From positions 2,619,501-2,683,500 of the forward strand of contig NC_092561.1 in assembly GCF_037975245.1 (NCBI RefSeq): a DNA stretch of 64,000 nucleotides, given 5' to 3'. Shown here one piece after another: positions 37,901 through 49,752 of the stretch. The notes beneath the pieces were generated by a model. The model made no database searches. It was not told the origin of the DNA and saw nothing but the letters and a program-made list of their open reading frames with translations. Origin of the DNA: Apostichopus japonicus. Lineage: Eukaryota; Echinodermata; Holothuroidea; Aspidochirotida; Stichopodidae. Numbering within the stretch: position 1 is the stretch's first letter; every line of letters starts with the position of its first letter. The translations under genes were made by a program, and so were the position numbers.

Positions 37901-40900
37901 TTTAATATGTTCTTAAATATGACTGTTCTATATAAGTAATAAAGACAACTATATATCTAATATCTGTTGATGTAAACAGTCCAGATTTGACATATCTGAT
38001 CGTATCTTCGACAGCTGATGACCTTATTCCTGCTAATCTTGGACTTAAAGATCAACAGCTTGCTTTAAAGTGGGTGAACGAAAATATTGCAGGTGGGTAC
38101 GGTTACTATGTTGATAGATAATTGGATGATGGAGAGTTCTTGGTAGCTCTGTTCAGCCACGTGAAAAGGAATGGCATAACTTACATGAAATCTATATTGT
38201 GAGGCCGAACACAAACGTGGGTGGGCAATGGGACGTGTGACATGCGTCATGCGTGATACGACACTCCAATAACAAATCTTGAGTAGAAGAACCCAATTGA
38301 TTTTGGTGCTCATCTCATGAATAATAATGAGGTCACGGGGTCAAACGTGAAAATCTCCAAATGCTAATAACTCCGCAACCGAAAGTCAGAATGTATTCAT
38401 ACTTGGTATTAATGTGTTGGTAGATAGTGGGTACATGGTAAATAATATATGTTAAAGTTGATATTATGCATATTTATTACGGGGGCGGGGCTTAAGTTGA
38501 TTTCCACTAAAATAGCTTGTAAACACGGTAACTGAACAACGACAAGTTGGATTGAAGTCATACTAGGTACATATATACGCCATAGTGAGTAGAAGAGCCC
38601 TATTGATTTTGGTGCTCATCTTATGAATATTAATGAGGTCACAGGGTCAAATGTAAACATTTTCAGAATTGAATCATACTTTGTGTGAAGGTGTTGGTAG
38701 ATAGCGGGTACATGATAATGTATGTTCAATGTGATATTATGCACATTTATTATGGGGCAGGGCTTGAGTTGATTTTTGCTAAAAATAGCTTGTAAACATG
38801 GTAAGTTAACATATTTTAGTAGGTAGGTCCAGAGTCAGTGAAAGAACCTTGTTGATCAAATTAATCAACAATGACGAAAGCTTGGGATTATAATCTCAAA
38901 TGGCAAGGAATCACAATAAGCCCACTGGCTTTCTGGTTAGCTTAAGAAAAAGAAAAGTGGGTACATGTTATTATTGACAAAAGGGGCATTTCTTATCAAT
39001 GAAACGGATACTTTCCATATTTTCATAAAAGTGATTGCATGTGACTCATGTAGTCTGCAATCCAAGTTGGCATCCGTTGGCTCTGAGTTCCGTCCCTCTT
39101 GATTAAGTAGTTGCGTGACTTACTGAGTTGCATGATGAAACACAAAGGAAGACGGCTTCTCCGCGAAAAGGAACGTGGATCAATATCTGTTCAAATAGTG
39201 ACAAACACACTTGCATTTCGTTTGTACGACGAAATCATATACGTAAAGTATCGAACTAAATTCTTTCCAAAAAAAAGTTAACAAGAAAATGGAAAAACAA
39301 GCTATTCTGACCTCATACTGATAATGGAATCGAAAGTATCAAGGTGAGTAGATGCGTATATCTTATTTGTTGATATTCATATCCTAAAATCAACTGGAGT
39401 AACAAAGATCTTGCTGGCTTATTTGTACCCTTGACAGCATTCGGTGGAGATCCAGAAATGGTAACCCTTGCTGGAATTAGTGCTGGTGCTGGTGCCGTCG
39501 GATTGCACATGTTATCTCCGGGTAGTAATGGACTATTTAAAAATGGTATCATGCAGGTGAGACGCCAGTGATTACACTATGTAACCAAAAAACATGTACT
39601 ACTTATATATTAAATGCAGTAATCCCACAAGTATGCTCACCTTAAACAGAAATCATACTGACCATTCTAAAATTTCAGATGCTATTAATATGCTACGATA
39701 AAATTGATTAAGATGGAGACATGCAGTGTTCGACTTATGGCCAAAAAATTGCATAGCAACAAATTTCGACAATTGCTATACAATATTTTTGTTGCATAGC
39801 AGTTCCCCAATATTGAATAGCAGTTTTGAAATTACCACAAAACGGACCAAATGTTGGCGATCAATGTATTAACTAGAAAATGTTTGTTTATTATTACTAT
39901 TTATACTAGTGTTGCTACGATAATCGTTTTCAATATCGGTATCGGCCGATATTTGCAATGTCGGCAGCATATCGGTATCGGTAAAATTTTGCCTAATTGC
40001 CGATAACAGCAAACCGATATTGAACTTTACTTTTTAACAGCAGAGCTACCTGTACTTATTTATACTTGCAATGATTTGTTAATCTGCCCAAGACGATCCA
40101 TTTCTTTAGCGTCAGTTAAATTCAGATTCATTTTCGATTAATATCCATGGAAACCTGACTCTTCGTAACATTTAAAAACACTTCTATGGCGCGCGAATAT
40201 AACCAATGACCTTCGTGAACCTTGGCCTACACACAGCATTAGTGCAGCATATATACACTGTACTAACCATTCATTTCCTCAAAGGCCTCCGTGAAAACCT
40301 TGAACATGATGCATACAGTAACTGCACAGTTCAGCAGTGTTGGAAAACCTTGTTCAATTTCCCGTCAACACACTGCCGATTTCCCGCCGGTGTTCGCCTG
40401 CCTAGCACGCGTAACGTGCGAGCATAAAGGCGTGGTGTCCAGGGGCCCGTCTTAGGGCTATGGTGGGGTCATGGGGTAGAACCCCTCGCGGGGATCCTGG
40501 GGCGAAAGCCCCCGAAAATTGTTGTCATTTTTTGCGATGTCTGGCGATGAAAAAATTCGCAGTTGAGGATGCAAAATACTGACAACTTTTTTTATTTAAA
40601 TTGTCACGAAACTGATGAAAATTTTAAAATGACAAGTTAAAGTAGCTATATTATGTTATAAAATGAAAAGAGATTTAATCTGTCTTTCAATCTTTAAAAA
40701 GTGCAACTTACAAAACTTCCCATATTATGAAACAAACAACGTTCAGCAAAGCCCCGTTTCTAGACTGCCTAACAATGAATAGCGTGCACTATGCGTACAT
40801 TTTTACAACTGCAGTGTTTAACCCTATACCCAACTACTGTACCACGGTACATGTGCTGCGAATTTGCCCAGGTACCTTCCCAACACTGTGAGCTCATCCC

Positions 40901-43900
40901 CTGTGTAACACCTGTTTGTTAACATTTTTTTGGCACGCTGCCAGGGAACCTTTTAGTTACGTGAGATCCGTAACCGCCGAGGTGGTCAGGCTATTTGCTT
41001 TACACTTAACTATGGTAGGATATTATTTTTTCAGGGATTTTTTTCGCTATACGGTCCAGTGAATAAGTTGTACATTGAGTATAAACTCAATAAATTATAA
41101 CTTCTACATTGTGATCGACAGTTCGTAAGTTAAGGTTTGAGTGTTTGCTCCCAAATCTGACTAGGAATTTGTATCGCACAAATCGGCACAATGTGCGATG
41201 CTGATTTGGAAACGTCTCGCAAGTTTGTCGTTTTGGATCGCATTTTGCGATGCGATACCGGAAAAGTCGAACACTGGAGACATGTGCTTTTTTTTAATTA
41301 TCAAACTTCATGATAGATCTTAATATACATACAAAACCTTTGGAAAGAGCTGTGTGTTATACTTTCTTACTTATTTATTCTATGTTCAGAGTGGATCTCC
41401 GTTTGACATGAATGAGATCATAAGTGCTTCAGTGGAGGCAAAAAGGCAAGAGGTCAAAGCGTTTGCTAAATTGTTAGGATGCAGTCCAGAAGATACCCAA
41501 GATGATGTCAAGTTGTTAAACTGTCTTTTGGTCGCCCCAGCTGAGGAGGTTCTTAACAAAATAAACCATGTAAGTTCTCAAACAATCCGTATCTTGCCGT
41601 GCTCTCTCTTCCTTTCATAGACATTGTATGTAGTTTACAATTTAATTGAAATTGTGGTGAAAACTTTAGGACGTTGATGCCAATAATGGTTAACTTATTT
41701 GTCAGAGTATTTATAGCATCGAACTTTGTAACCTTGGTTTGAAGCCATTTGCCTGGCACACAGGGCATCATATGAATTAAATCAGCCCACAATAGCAGTA
41801 CCTACCGTTAAAATATTGAATCACAAGCCTGTGGAATGTCTCACATATGACGAGTTTTCCTCGGCCAGTTGCTGTGATTTGCTCTCAAAATGATAATTGC
41901 CGCTGGTAAATTTATATTCTAACAATAACCACGTGCAGGCATATCGCTATAATTTGAGGAGCAAAGTAAGAGATAAGATTGTAAAAGGTAGATGTTATCG
42001 CCTCCACGGAATAAAAAAAAATCGTCAAGAAAGCTCTTTGCCCTTCTGTTATCTTTAAATGCCAATGAACAAGACGCTACCGTCGTGGCACAACCACGCA
42101 AGACAAACGTTTGGTCAACTTACCAACGCGTTCCTACGTTTTTCTTCCCCAAACCTTACCACGGTAACCTACCGAATAAGAATGTTACTTAATGGCCACA
42201 TGTCCTCTCCTCTTCCAACCGGTAATTTCGTACCACCTTTACCTTCGGTGATGGTTGTGTCAGTATTTGAAATGCTTTAATGCAGCATTTTGCTCTCATC
42301 ATTTCCTTCTAGGTTGGTGCAGAGTTAGGGAACCCCCGATTGCTCCCACCTATTCCAATCATCGACGGAGATTTCCTCCCAGATCACCCTGTGACATTGG
42401 TAGAAGAAGGCAAGGTTTATGGAGAAAGTGCCATCATGGGTACTAGCGGCGATGAAGGGACTGTATTTCTCCACTCGTTGAATTTAGACAAAGAAGTGAG
42501 ACCAGTAGTTAATTCTACAACTTTCGGTACTGCTATTTCTGTGCTCTACGGTGAATATATAGATCCGGCACTCTATGACCTCATCAAGTTAATCTATGCT
42601 CCAGACCATAGCGTCTTGCTTGATGAAAATCGAGACGATTTCTTTCACGAAGCATCACAATTCTTAGGTGATCGGACATTCATGTGCTCACAGTCCCAAT
42701 TCGCAAGAGGATTATCTACTTCCATGAATGTGTATCGACATACTATGACGTACGTCCCCTCTAAGAACGTTATGGACATCAAATGGGCGGGAGCTGGCCA
42801 TGGCGACGATTGTCAATATGTTTGGGGTTTCGTTTTTGAAGAAGAAGACAGGAATCTTTTCAAAGATGAGGAAAAAGAACTATCACGAAAAGCGATGAAT
42901 TACTATGCGAATTTTTTACGAACAGGGTAAGACAGCAAATTAATACGTGTCACATTTATGCACATCAATGTGGTCTAATAGATCCATGAACTGTACACAG
43001 GAGATCATCACTTAACAAAAGTTGGCAAACATTATCGGAGGCTGAACAGATTTTTGCGACTTTCTAGTTTGGGGTTGTGCTTGCAAAACTTAAAAGCGAG
43101 TGGGAGCAAGTATATGTTGTCAAATGACCTCGAGGTTTGTAATATTTCCGCAAACCAGTGGCCGGCCCTGCCATAATACCTCGTTACATAACCATATAAC
43201 TTTGCCAGAATGATTCATTTTGTGATGATATTATAACTTCAATTTTCATTCGTGCAGAGATCCGAACGCACCAAAGGTTGGCGAAGATTCGTCACTTCCG
43301 GTTTGGCCTAAGTTTACCAAAGGAGAAGAATTGTTTAAAGATTTTACTCCCGCTTTGAACAATGTTCATATGAAGAGAAGTGAATGTTACTTCAAAGAAC
43401 ATGTTTTGCCGCCCTTGAACGAAGCATTCAGTAAGTAATGTCATTGAGATCTTTCTGATTTAATCTTCTTTAGAGGAATCTTCAATAAGAACGAAGAAAG
43501 AAAAGAGACCACGTTTGCTTACCATCTCACGAAACAAATTATACTGCAAGATGTGGAAAGGGGACTGGTAGCAGTAGTACGTATAAGAGTAGAGGTATAT
43601 GCACTCAATTTTAGCTTGAGCTAAATTTATAAAATGCTTTCTCAGCGCTTGCTCGTGGATACAATCAATTTGACCATAGGATATAGGAACGATTTCGATG
43701 AAGGGTTATCTACAGTGAATCCAGAACGAGTCATGCATTGCAACAATTACGATTCTAATCCCTTACTATGTATATAGTGACCCTTATTGAATTTTATTTT
43801 CTCTTGTCGGTGCTCTTCACATTATATATACCATGCATGTCGTCTAACGCAGGACAACGGTAGGTAGTATACGAGGACATTGTTTCCTTTCAGAAGTATT

Positions 43901-44100
43901 TCACTTTTTATGGTTTTGTTTTATTTTATTGTACTGTTCGGTAACACTTCGATTCGCAATAATTTTTGTTTGGTTTAATTGCAGAAGAATTACAAGAATT
44001 GAGACAGAAGAACGATGAAAAGTCAAAATGGTCTGAAGAGGGGCAATGTGAAGGAGAGTCTTGTCATCAAGATCAACCCCCAGTTGAAAATAAACCATGA
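34951..44100 (+). CDS. Secreted type-B carboxylesterase / cholinesterase-like hydrolase, copy 2 (8 exons, about 606 aa)
   Basis: Coding exons: 34951-35331, 37037-37196, 38015-38092, 39438-39556, 41390-41569, 42313-42926, 43258-43430, 43985-44100 (1821 nt). Lengths of exons 2-4 and 6-8 equal those of copy 1 exactly, and all phases agree, so this is a tandem duplicate. ATG 34951 starts a clear signal peptide (MSRLKLAAFLLCVFV); the longer upstream frame has no better start. Key sites are HGGGF (about 138-142), NYRLGVFGF, nucleophile AGISAG (Ser about 221), Glu about 354 in GDEG and His about 469 in AGHGDD. The triad is intact, and a secreted ester hydrolase is likely. As in copy 1, the residue before the nucleophile is hydrophobic (Ile) rather than the usual Glu. 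Exon 5 is one codon longer than in copy 1. Both copies end in a near-identical acidic tail with two Cys. Intron 4 carries a hAT insertion and intron 1 two small elements. Confidence 0.92.
35764..36120. mobile_element. Short hAT-type MITE in intron 1 of esterase gene 2
   Basis: Left border CAAGGGCGTAGGAACC and right border CCTTCCTACGCCACTG are imperfect inverted ends; flanks CCTAACAG and CCTAATAT share CCTAA. The interior (GGGGCGGAAGTATCAT, GCTTCGCAAGTCAGAAAACC, CAAATGAGA...TCTCATTTG) is almost identical to the copy at 45691-45965. Confidence 0.8.
36240..36675. mobile_element. Foldback MITE-like element (436 bp) with palindromic ends and AT-rich dyad interior, in intron 1 of esterase gene 2
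   Basis: The ends start TATGGCAAGCCATGTGGGAC and match as inverted repeats over about 33 bp with one mismatch, bounded by TA. The tip itself is a palindrome, ATGGC-AA-GCCAT. The interior consists of short repeats of the ATTAATTCGAATATATACGCG kind in both orientations. No protein is encoded. Confidence 0.85.
38282..38830. repeat. 306-bp direct duplication in intron 3 of esterase gene 2
   Basis: AGTAGAAGA(A/G)CCC followed by ATTGATTTTGGTGCTCATCT starts near 38282 and again near 38588. TGTTGGTAGATAG(T/C)GGGTACATG and GGGGC(G/A)GGGCTT(A/G)AGTTGAT follow in both. Copies are moderately diverged. Confidence 0.85.
39724..41276. mobile_element. hAT-type element (1553 bp) inserted in intron 4 of esterase gene 2, with exact 8-bp target duplication
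   Basis: The ends are CAGTGTTCGACTT and AAGTCGAACACTG, a perfect 13-bp inverted pair. GAGACATG is present on both sides (39716-39723 and 41277-41284). The interior has no intact transposase frame. It contains a TATCGGTATCGGCCGATATT region near 39940 and a possible second element at 40335-40888. Confidence 0.93.
40335..40888. mobile_element. Possible nested hAT-type element
   Basis: CAGTGTTGGAAAACC at the left and GGTACCTTCCCAACACTG at the right form imperfect inverted ends of the hAT kind. Flanks CAGTTCAG and TGAGCTCA do not match as a target duplication, so the borders may be those of a degraded or rearranged element. Confidence 0.4.
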
Positions 44101-45690
44101 AAAAGTCAGCTTTTTTTTGGGTGAACACATCTCTTGCGGAGACACAACTTAAGTCACTGACAATAACAAACGTCTTTCGTGTAACTAGGCTTATTTGATT
44201 CGACAGGGATACGAAACTAAATATATTATCATCCGTACTGAGGATACACCATTTTTTTTTTACAAATATAGTTTCTGCAGAAGTGTGATTCAATACTTTA
44301 ACATTGTGATTTTGATACTAGAACAGTGATCAACCGTACGTTTTGTATGTAAGATTTAGAATGATGTTTCGTCCCGGGTTTGTGCAGCAACAATTCATCT
44401 CCGGATGTTCTAAACTACTTTTAAAGCCATCGATGGGGAAAATACTACAATGGTCTTGAATATTCCACCTTGTATAGATGAAGTGATTTGACAACTGTAT
44501 GCTTCAATACCATTTGGTCCAGTATCAGAACGTTTTCTCGAAGGATTTATTGATACTGAAGACAAACTGTCTTTTCAAGTCGCAAGATATCACAGAACCT
44601 AGATATTCAATCGTGACTTTCCACTAGGATGATTTCAAGTGTATATTTAATCGGGGATATTCTAAACGAGTTCACTCCAAGGGTTTACATTAGCTTTGAT
44701 AAATTTGGGCATTTTCCTATAAGAACGTGTTTACTAGTGAATGTTTTAAGATTTCGACGGCAACTTAACTTGGTAGTATCATATATATGCATTTCATAGT
44801 ATACATTGTAAGAGGACGAAGTGTTGCACGGAATGCTTCTTTTGTCATTGAGTAACGAGGTAAGGGTACGGTATGGTTAATTGGTATAAGGTCATATATG
44901 TATATTATCGTAAATAATGCCCGACCTGCACTCCCTGTGATTCCGTACACTGCGTATCTGATAAAGGACTTTTGAGATAATCATGTCATAGTGATGGTTT
45001 GTCAATACCTATTCAGTCTATAGGAATGTGTATTAGTCGACATATCGACATTATTATTGCTAGAAAGAATTTGGTACAGACTTAAATCTCATAGGTGCAG
45101 TATTTGAGTTTTTGTGACTGAAAAGTATTCAATAAAGCGTTCGTGATTACCTTTGCAAATTCTTTGTAACATCATGTCGATATCGTGAGGCGCATCCACA
45201 AAATGTACGTGGACCGTTCAAATGCATTTAGGCTTAGCCCCCCTCCGTCAGTCGAATCTGCAAAACCTGCTAAGGTTGGGTAGCGTTTTAACAACATGTG
45301 TTGGGCATAATGCACGCATATATATTAATTTTAAGTGCCCCGATAAACGTGTTATTAATGACCAAGTATATTCGCATTAATGCTGCATATATTTTATTCA
45401 TGAAGTGCATACCTCTATCACGTTACCAATTATGCAAATTTATTTCCTCTCATCAATGGTGATGTTTAACCTGCCAAGATTTACGTCGTTTAAGTGGAGT
45501 AATGAAGTAATGTTGACAATGAGAATGTGCTCGGTGATCATGAAAACACAGATTTCAACGCAAGAAAACTTAAAGAAATATATAGTAGTGGTTGCCTGTG
45601 AATGCCTACCATTTAATGATGAATGTAGTGTCGGTCCCCGGGAACAAACCTAACCATCACAAAGTAACTTAATTGACAGACAGGTAAATG

Positions 45691-45965
45691 CAAGGGCGTA
45701 GGAACCGGGGGGCTGGGTGGGCGCCAGCCCCCCAGTGAAAAATATGTAGGGGCGGAAGTATCATTCCGCCCCCCTCCCCCGCTTCGCAAGTCAGAAAACC
45801 CCTTTTTCATTTCCAAATGAGAACAAAATCTCATTTGGAGCACCAAATTGCATCTAAGGCCAGGTGAAAATGCAAAATTATATACAAAATGGAGTGGGTG
45901 TCCCCCTCCCCAAGGCCGGCCATCAGTCTTCAGCCCCCACTCAAAAGTACCTTCCTATGCCACTG
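45691..45965. mobile_element. Short hAT-type MITE (275 bp), close relative of the 35.8-kb copy
   Basis: The left border CAAGGGCGTAGGAACC and the right border CCTTCCTATGCCACTG are inverted. Flanks GGTAAATG and GGTAAATA agree at 7 of 8. The interior is nearly the same as 35764-36120 but shorter, missing part of the C-rich segment. Confidence 0.87.
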
Positions 45966-46303
45966 GGTAAATACAACGACAACTATATAACGTTAATCAA
46001 ATCCTTGGTCTGCATTGGAATGTAGCACGATTGGCTATTATATTGAATGAATAACATTCAAATTAAGTCATCAACATATGAATAGTAAAAGATCCTTATT
46101 AATTGAAACAACGTACTCAACACTGACCAATATTATAACATCCGTAAATGCATGCACTGTCTTTCATTCTTTGTTTTTATTTGGATTCCTTGTTTGTTTT
46201 TTATAGGATTTTTTTTTGGGGGGGGGGGGGGTTGTTAATCATTATCGGTAGACGGTTTGTTCGATATATTTAACATGAGAACTTACCATTGTTAAAATTG
46301 CAG

Positions 46304-46351
46304 AATAAACTACAAGAATCAATACAGCAGAGAGATGAAAAATCTCAGGCT
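46304..46351 (+). pseudogene. Relic or alternative copy of esterase exon 8
   Basis: After a plausible acceptor (TTGTTAAAATTGCAG) the sequence CTACAAGAATC...ACAG...AGATGAAAAATCTCAGG resembles the start of exon 8 of copy 2 (43985 onward), which encodes ELQELRQKNDEKSK. It carries an inserted base: in the phase delivered by exon 7 it would give one Lys codon and then TAA. It is most simply a dead duplicate of the last exon. Confidence 0.55.
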
Positions 46352-47874
46352 TAATATTCTGCAGGCCGAATATAAGACATGTAAAATAATTGTATTACAC
46401 TTCTCAGTCGCGGGGAGATAATTTACACTTTTCGAGTTCTGATTTCATACCGCGAATGGAAGAAGGAATTACCATTTGAAATATGTTCCTACGATGTTAA
46501 GATGAATAATAATTATAGTAAAAATAGTTATAATAACATTTAGGAAGCGCCACATCTATAAAAAAAAAAAGTATCATGTTGCGCTGTACACTAAAAGAAG
46601 AATAGAGAAAAACAAAATGAAGAAAACGCATAAGAGATACAAAAAAAAAAAACAGAACAGATAAGACGTTGAAAGCATGCTTGGAAAGATATGTTTTTAG
46701 TTTACATTTAAAATGACCAATGGAGGTGGTTGCAAATACTTTCAATTTATTACATTAATGCACTTTCTAATATTTTTATGAAAATAACCCACACGGGATA
46801 ATATTGAAAAACGGGTCGTGTGAACTTTTTCCGAAAACAAATACGACATTTCCGGAAGATAAGAGGAGATTCCAAATTCCAAATATTTTGTTAAAATAAG
46901 TGGCAGCTAAGACGGTTTTGGCAAAAGTTATTTTTAATGTACTAACCAGCATTTCAGTGTACTACTCTACTAAAAGTCAACAGCAAATTTCTTCAGAAAC
47001 GTGAATAATTTGCATTCCATAAAGACCAAATACAGATAATGAGATTATGAAATATCAATATGAAGACTGTTGGAAAACTTTGTCTATTGAACGAAAATCT
47101 GAAACTACGTGAAATAAAAATCATGACAATTTTTGTGTGTTTACAAAGTCAATATTTATTAACAGAAATGAACTATTCAGCATTTTTAGAGGAAAAATTA
47201 ACATTATATATGCGCGAATGGAAAAGAATGTCCAAAATTTTAATCTGTTCTAAAGCACACTAAAGTTGAAACAGTATGTGACGGAGCAAACCTAAACATG
47301 TTTTTACTTTGATATGAATAATAAATGAACATAACTGAATTGAGCGCTGTTGATTTATGGTTCACAAGGGACTCTTCACAAACTCGAGCGTTTTACGTCC
47401 AAAGTCAATGGGTGTAAAATTGTCAAAGTTGACTTGCTTGACGGACCCCTGGTCCCTTGCACCTATAAAACAAGGGAATTAGCCCGGTGAGGGTGTTGTG
47501 ATATATTTCGTATACACCCTCTAAACGTTGTATAAATTTGGTAGCGAAAGGCGTTTTCCCGTGGGGGAGGGAATTTTGTCAACCTCTCAGTGATCACGGA
47601 CTTAGGTTTTTTTTAGATTAGTTATACGTGCAGTCAATGAGAGATTTTAGACTCAGTCGAGATTTGTGTACTACTGCTTGAAATTTAGCCTCTGTTAGCG
47701 CTATATCCCTTACTGATGTGTTTAGACTGGCTATGAAACGATCCATCGCGTAAATACTAGCACTTTGTACTAACCTACCGTACTACCCCCATACACGATA
47801 GCGTAGTGATACTTGCGTAGCAGCTTGTGCCTAGTTTAAAGTGGTTAAATTACGACTGAGCCCCTTGCCACCTT

Positions 47875-48043
47875 ATGATACTTTTTTAGAAAAAGTCGCC
47901 CAGGAAAGAACCTACCTAACGACTGATCCGCTCTCTTCCCAGTCCCCTTGCATCGGGACTGTGACTGTGTGATCATCGTCAGGTGTGCATCACAACTCCC
48001 CTCGAAAGGGCACAGATACTACACATGATCTTAGCCAAAAGGC
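47875..48043 (-). mobile_element. SINE-like element with a U2-snRNA-derived head, copy 1
   Basis: Read on the minus strand, 48043-48012 matches nucleotides 12-43 of U2 snRNA at 31 of 32 positions, including the branch-site-recognition GTAGTA. The U2 similarity then stops and an unrelated body follows, with a CAGTCCC-GATGCAA-GGGGACTG hairpin and a tail of GGGCGACTTTTT. The same body and breakpoint occur at 49357-49546. A full U2 gene (about 190 nt) is not present. Confidence 0.8.
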
Positions 48044-48081
48044 ATGATGCAATAAGCTATCTTGTCTATATCTTTTGTAGA

Positions 48082-48284
48082 AAAGGCCATTGTGGAAACT
48101 CGGCATTTTAATGAGCCTGTATCAGCAGTATTCTACATGGTGGATGACCACAGTAAAGGCAAGCATATTTTACATGCAGTAATTGACTTATTAAAACAAA
48201 GGTGCTATGATGCTCCTCTGAAGCCAGTAACTTTAGAAATATGGCGATTTCACGCAAGACATAAACCAGACAATAATAGAGCAT
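48082..48284 (+). other. Candidate orphan exon or coding relic, unidentified
   Basis: After a good acceptor (TATATCTTTTGTAG, ending about 48080) a frame of about 67 codons runs to a TGA at 48284. It contains ETRHFNEPVSAVFYMVDD and a hydrophobic-charged segment HAVIDLLKQRC. A possible donor (CCAGTAACT) lies near 48229. I do not recognise the family and no partner exon is visible, so it may be chance or a relic. Confidence 0.25.
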
Positions 48285-49356
48285 GAAAATGGTTAGTCGA
48301 TTCGTCAGATAGGGGGTTGTAGCTGGAACAATGTACCGCGAGATACATTCAGACACGAATAGAGCATGGAAATGGTTAGTTTAGAAAAGAAACAGAGGAT
48401 TTATTTTCTCACAATAATAAAAACAACAATCTGCAACCTCTCTAAGGCTGTTTGTCTGTTCATGAAGGCAGAAAGGTTATCTTGAAAGTTAAGTGTGTCA
48501 TGTTAAACGCTCTCCGTCAAATATGCGTGATGAATGTCTTGGGCGGCATATTGTTAAACAAATGACAGTGTTTTTTGTAGAGCTTATAAAATATTGCACT
48601 ATTTGAAATAACTCTGTCGAAAGCGAGAGTAACGTAAACCCTAGTTAAAGAAGGACGTAAAGAATTGAACAGAATGAATGACACATTAAATAATATAACG
48701 ACAATGGTCAGTTTCAGGCTCCGTAGAAAATGCTATTTGCAGGCTGCAGGGTATTTCCGCTGTCTCTGCCGTCTCCCGTGCTAGAATATTTGTCCCGGAT
48801 GAGTGATTATGAGGTGAGTGCTTGTTGAACTCCTGTATATACTCAAATACTATGCAGTTAGTGATGACATCAGTACTGTGCTGTGAATGTAGCCAACACG
48901 TTAGCTTTGAAAGGAGGAAGCATGAAGCTGTAAGTACTACGTTTTACCTCACTTAGTGCCAGAAATTTACATGACAGGCTATCCATTTATGTGAATTACT
49001 TAATTAACTGATTATCGACCTTTATTAAGTACAAATAGAAGATAACATGGTGATATAAGGTTGTGAAAACGTAATCAAATCTGCCATTGCGAATGTACAA
49101 ACAACCATCAAAGACTAGGCTTGGTACGAACGCTTAGTATAGTTAACATAGTTGCATTGTAGTATAGGCCTATACAATTGCACGGTTTTGCTTGACTAGT
49201 TTTATAGAAAGTGAATCTGGATATGCAGTAGGTATAGGCTGTGGCACCGATTGAAAGCTTATACAACCCTCGTCATTCAATTCAGGGAACTACTATTCGG
49301 AGTTTTTTATTGCACTATGCGACGTATAAAGATGCACGACTGTGTTTGGTTAGTTT

Positions 49357-49546
49357 TATAATACTTTTTGTTAAGGAAAAGTCGCCCAGGGAAGAACCTG
49401 GGCACGAAACCAAACTACCGAACGACTGATCCGCTCTCAACCCCAGTCCCCTTGCATCGGGACTGTGACTGTGTGATCATTGTCAGGTGTGTATCACCAT
49501 TCCCATCGAAATTGGAACAGATACTACACATGATCTTAGCCAAAAG
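49357..49546 (-). mobile_element. SINE-like element with a U2-snRNA-derived head, copy 2
   Basis: Minus-strand 49546-49517 matches U2 nucleotides 14-43 with the same single change as copy 1 (position 30 U instead of A). The body matches copy 1 closely over the GATCACACAGTCACAGTCCC region and the CAGTCCC/GGGGACTG hairpin. Relative to copy 1 it has about 15 extra bases before the GGGCGAC tail. Shared head, breakpoint and body show a repeat family. Confidence 0.8.
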
Positions 49547-49752
49547 TACAACCATCAAATGAGGGGACTACTATTCGGAGGTTTTTTTTCGTGTGTCTAC
49601 GCATTATACTGTAAATACATTACTACATGTTTTGGAATCACAGCGAGAAGCAATGCTTTACAAATTTAAAGACATAAGGCGTAAAAAGATATGTATATTG
49701 CTGGAAAACGGGCAAGGTAACTAGTCAATAAAGTGATAAAGGAGAGAATCTG

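Larger units (their letters stand above)
44101..47874. other. 3' flank of esterase gene 2 and spacer
   Basis: A candidate polyadenylation signal AATAAA is at 45131-45136, about 1 kb past the stop at 44098-44100. The spacer holds a MITE (45691-45965), an exon relic (46304-46351) and poly-T/poly-G runs at about 46200-46231. No other gene is recognised. Confidence 0.5.

Noticed and set aside
43901-44293. Minus-strand frame of 130 codons over the last exon of esterase gene 2
   Set aside because: Antisense to a well-supported terminal exon and its 3' untranslated region.
47875-49546. Functional U2 snRNA genes
   Set aside because: Only about the first 43 nucleotides of U2 are present; the Sm site and 3' stem-loops are absent.
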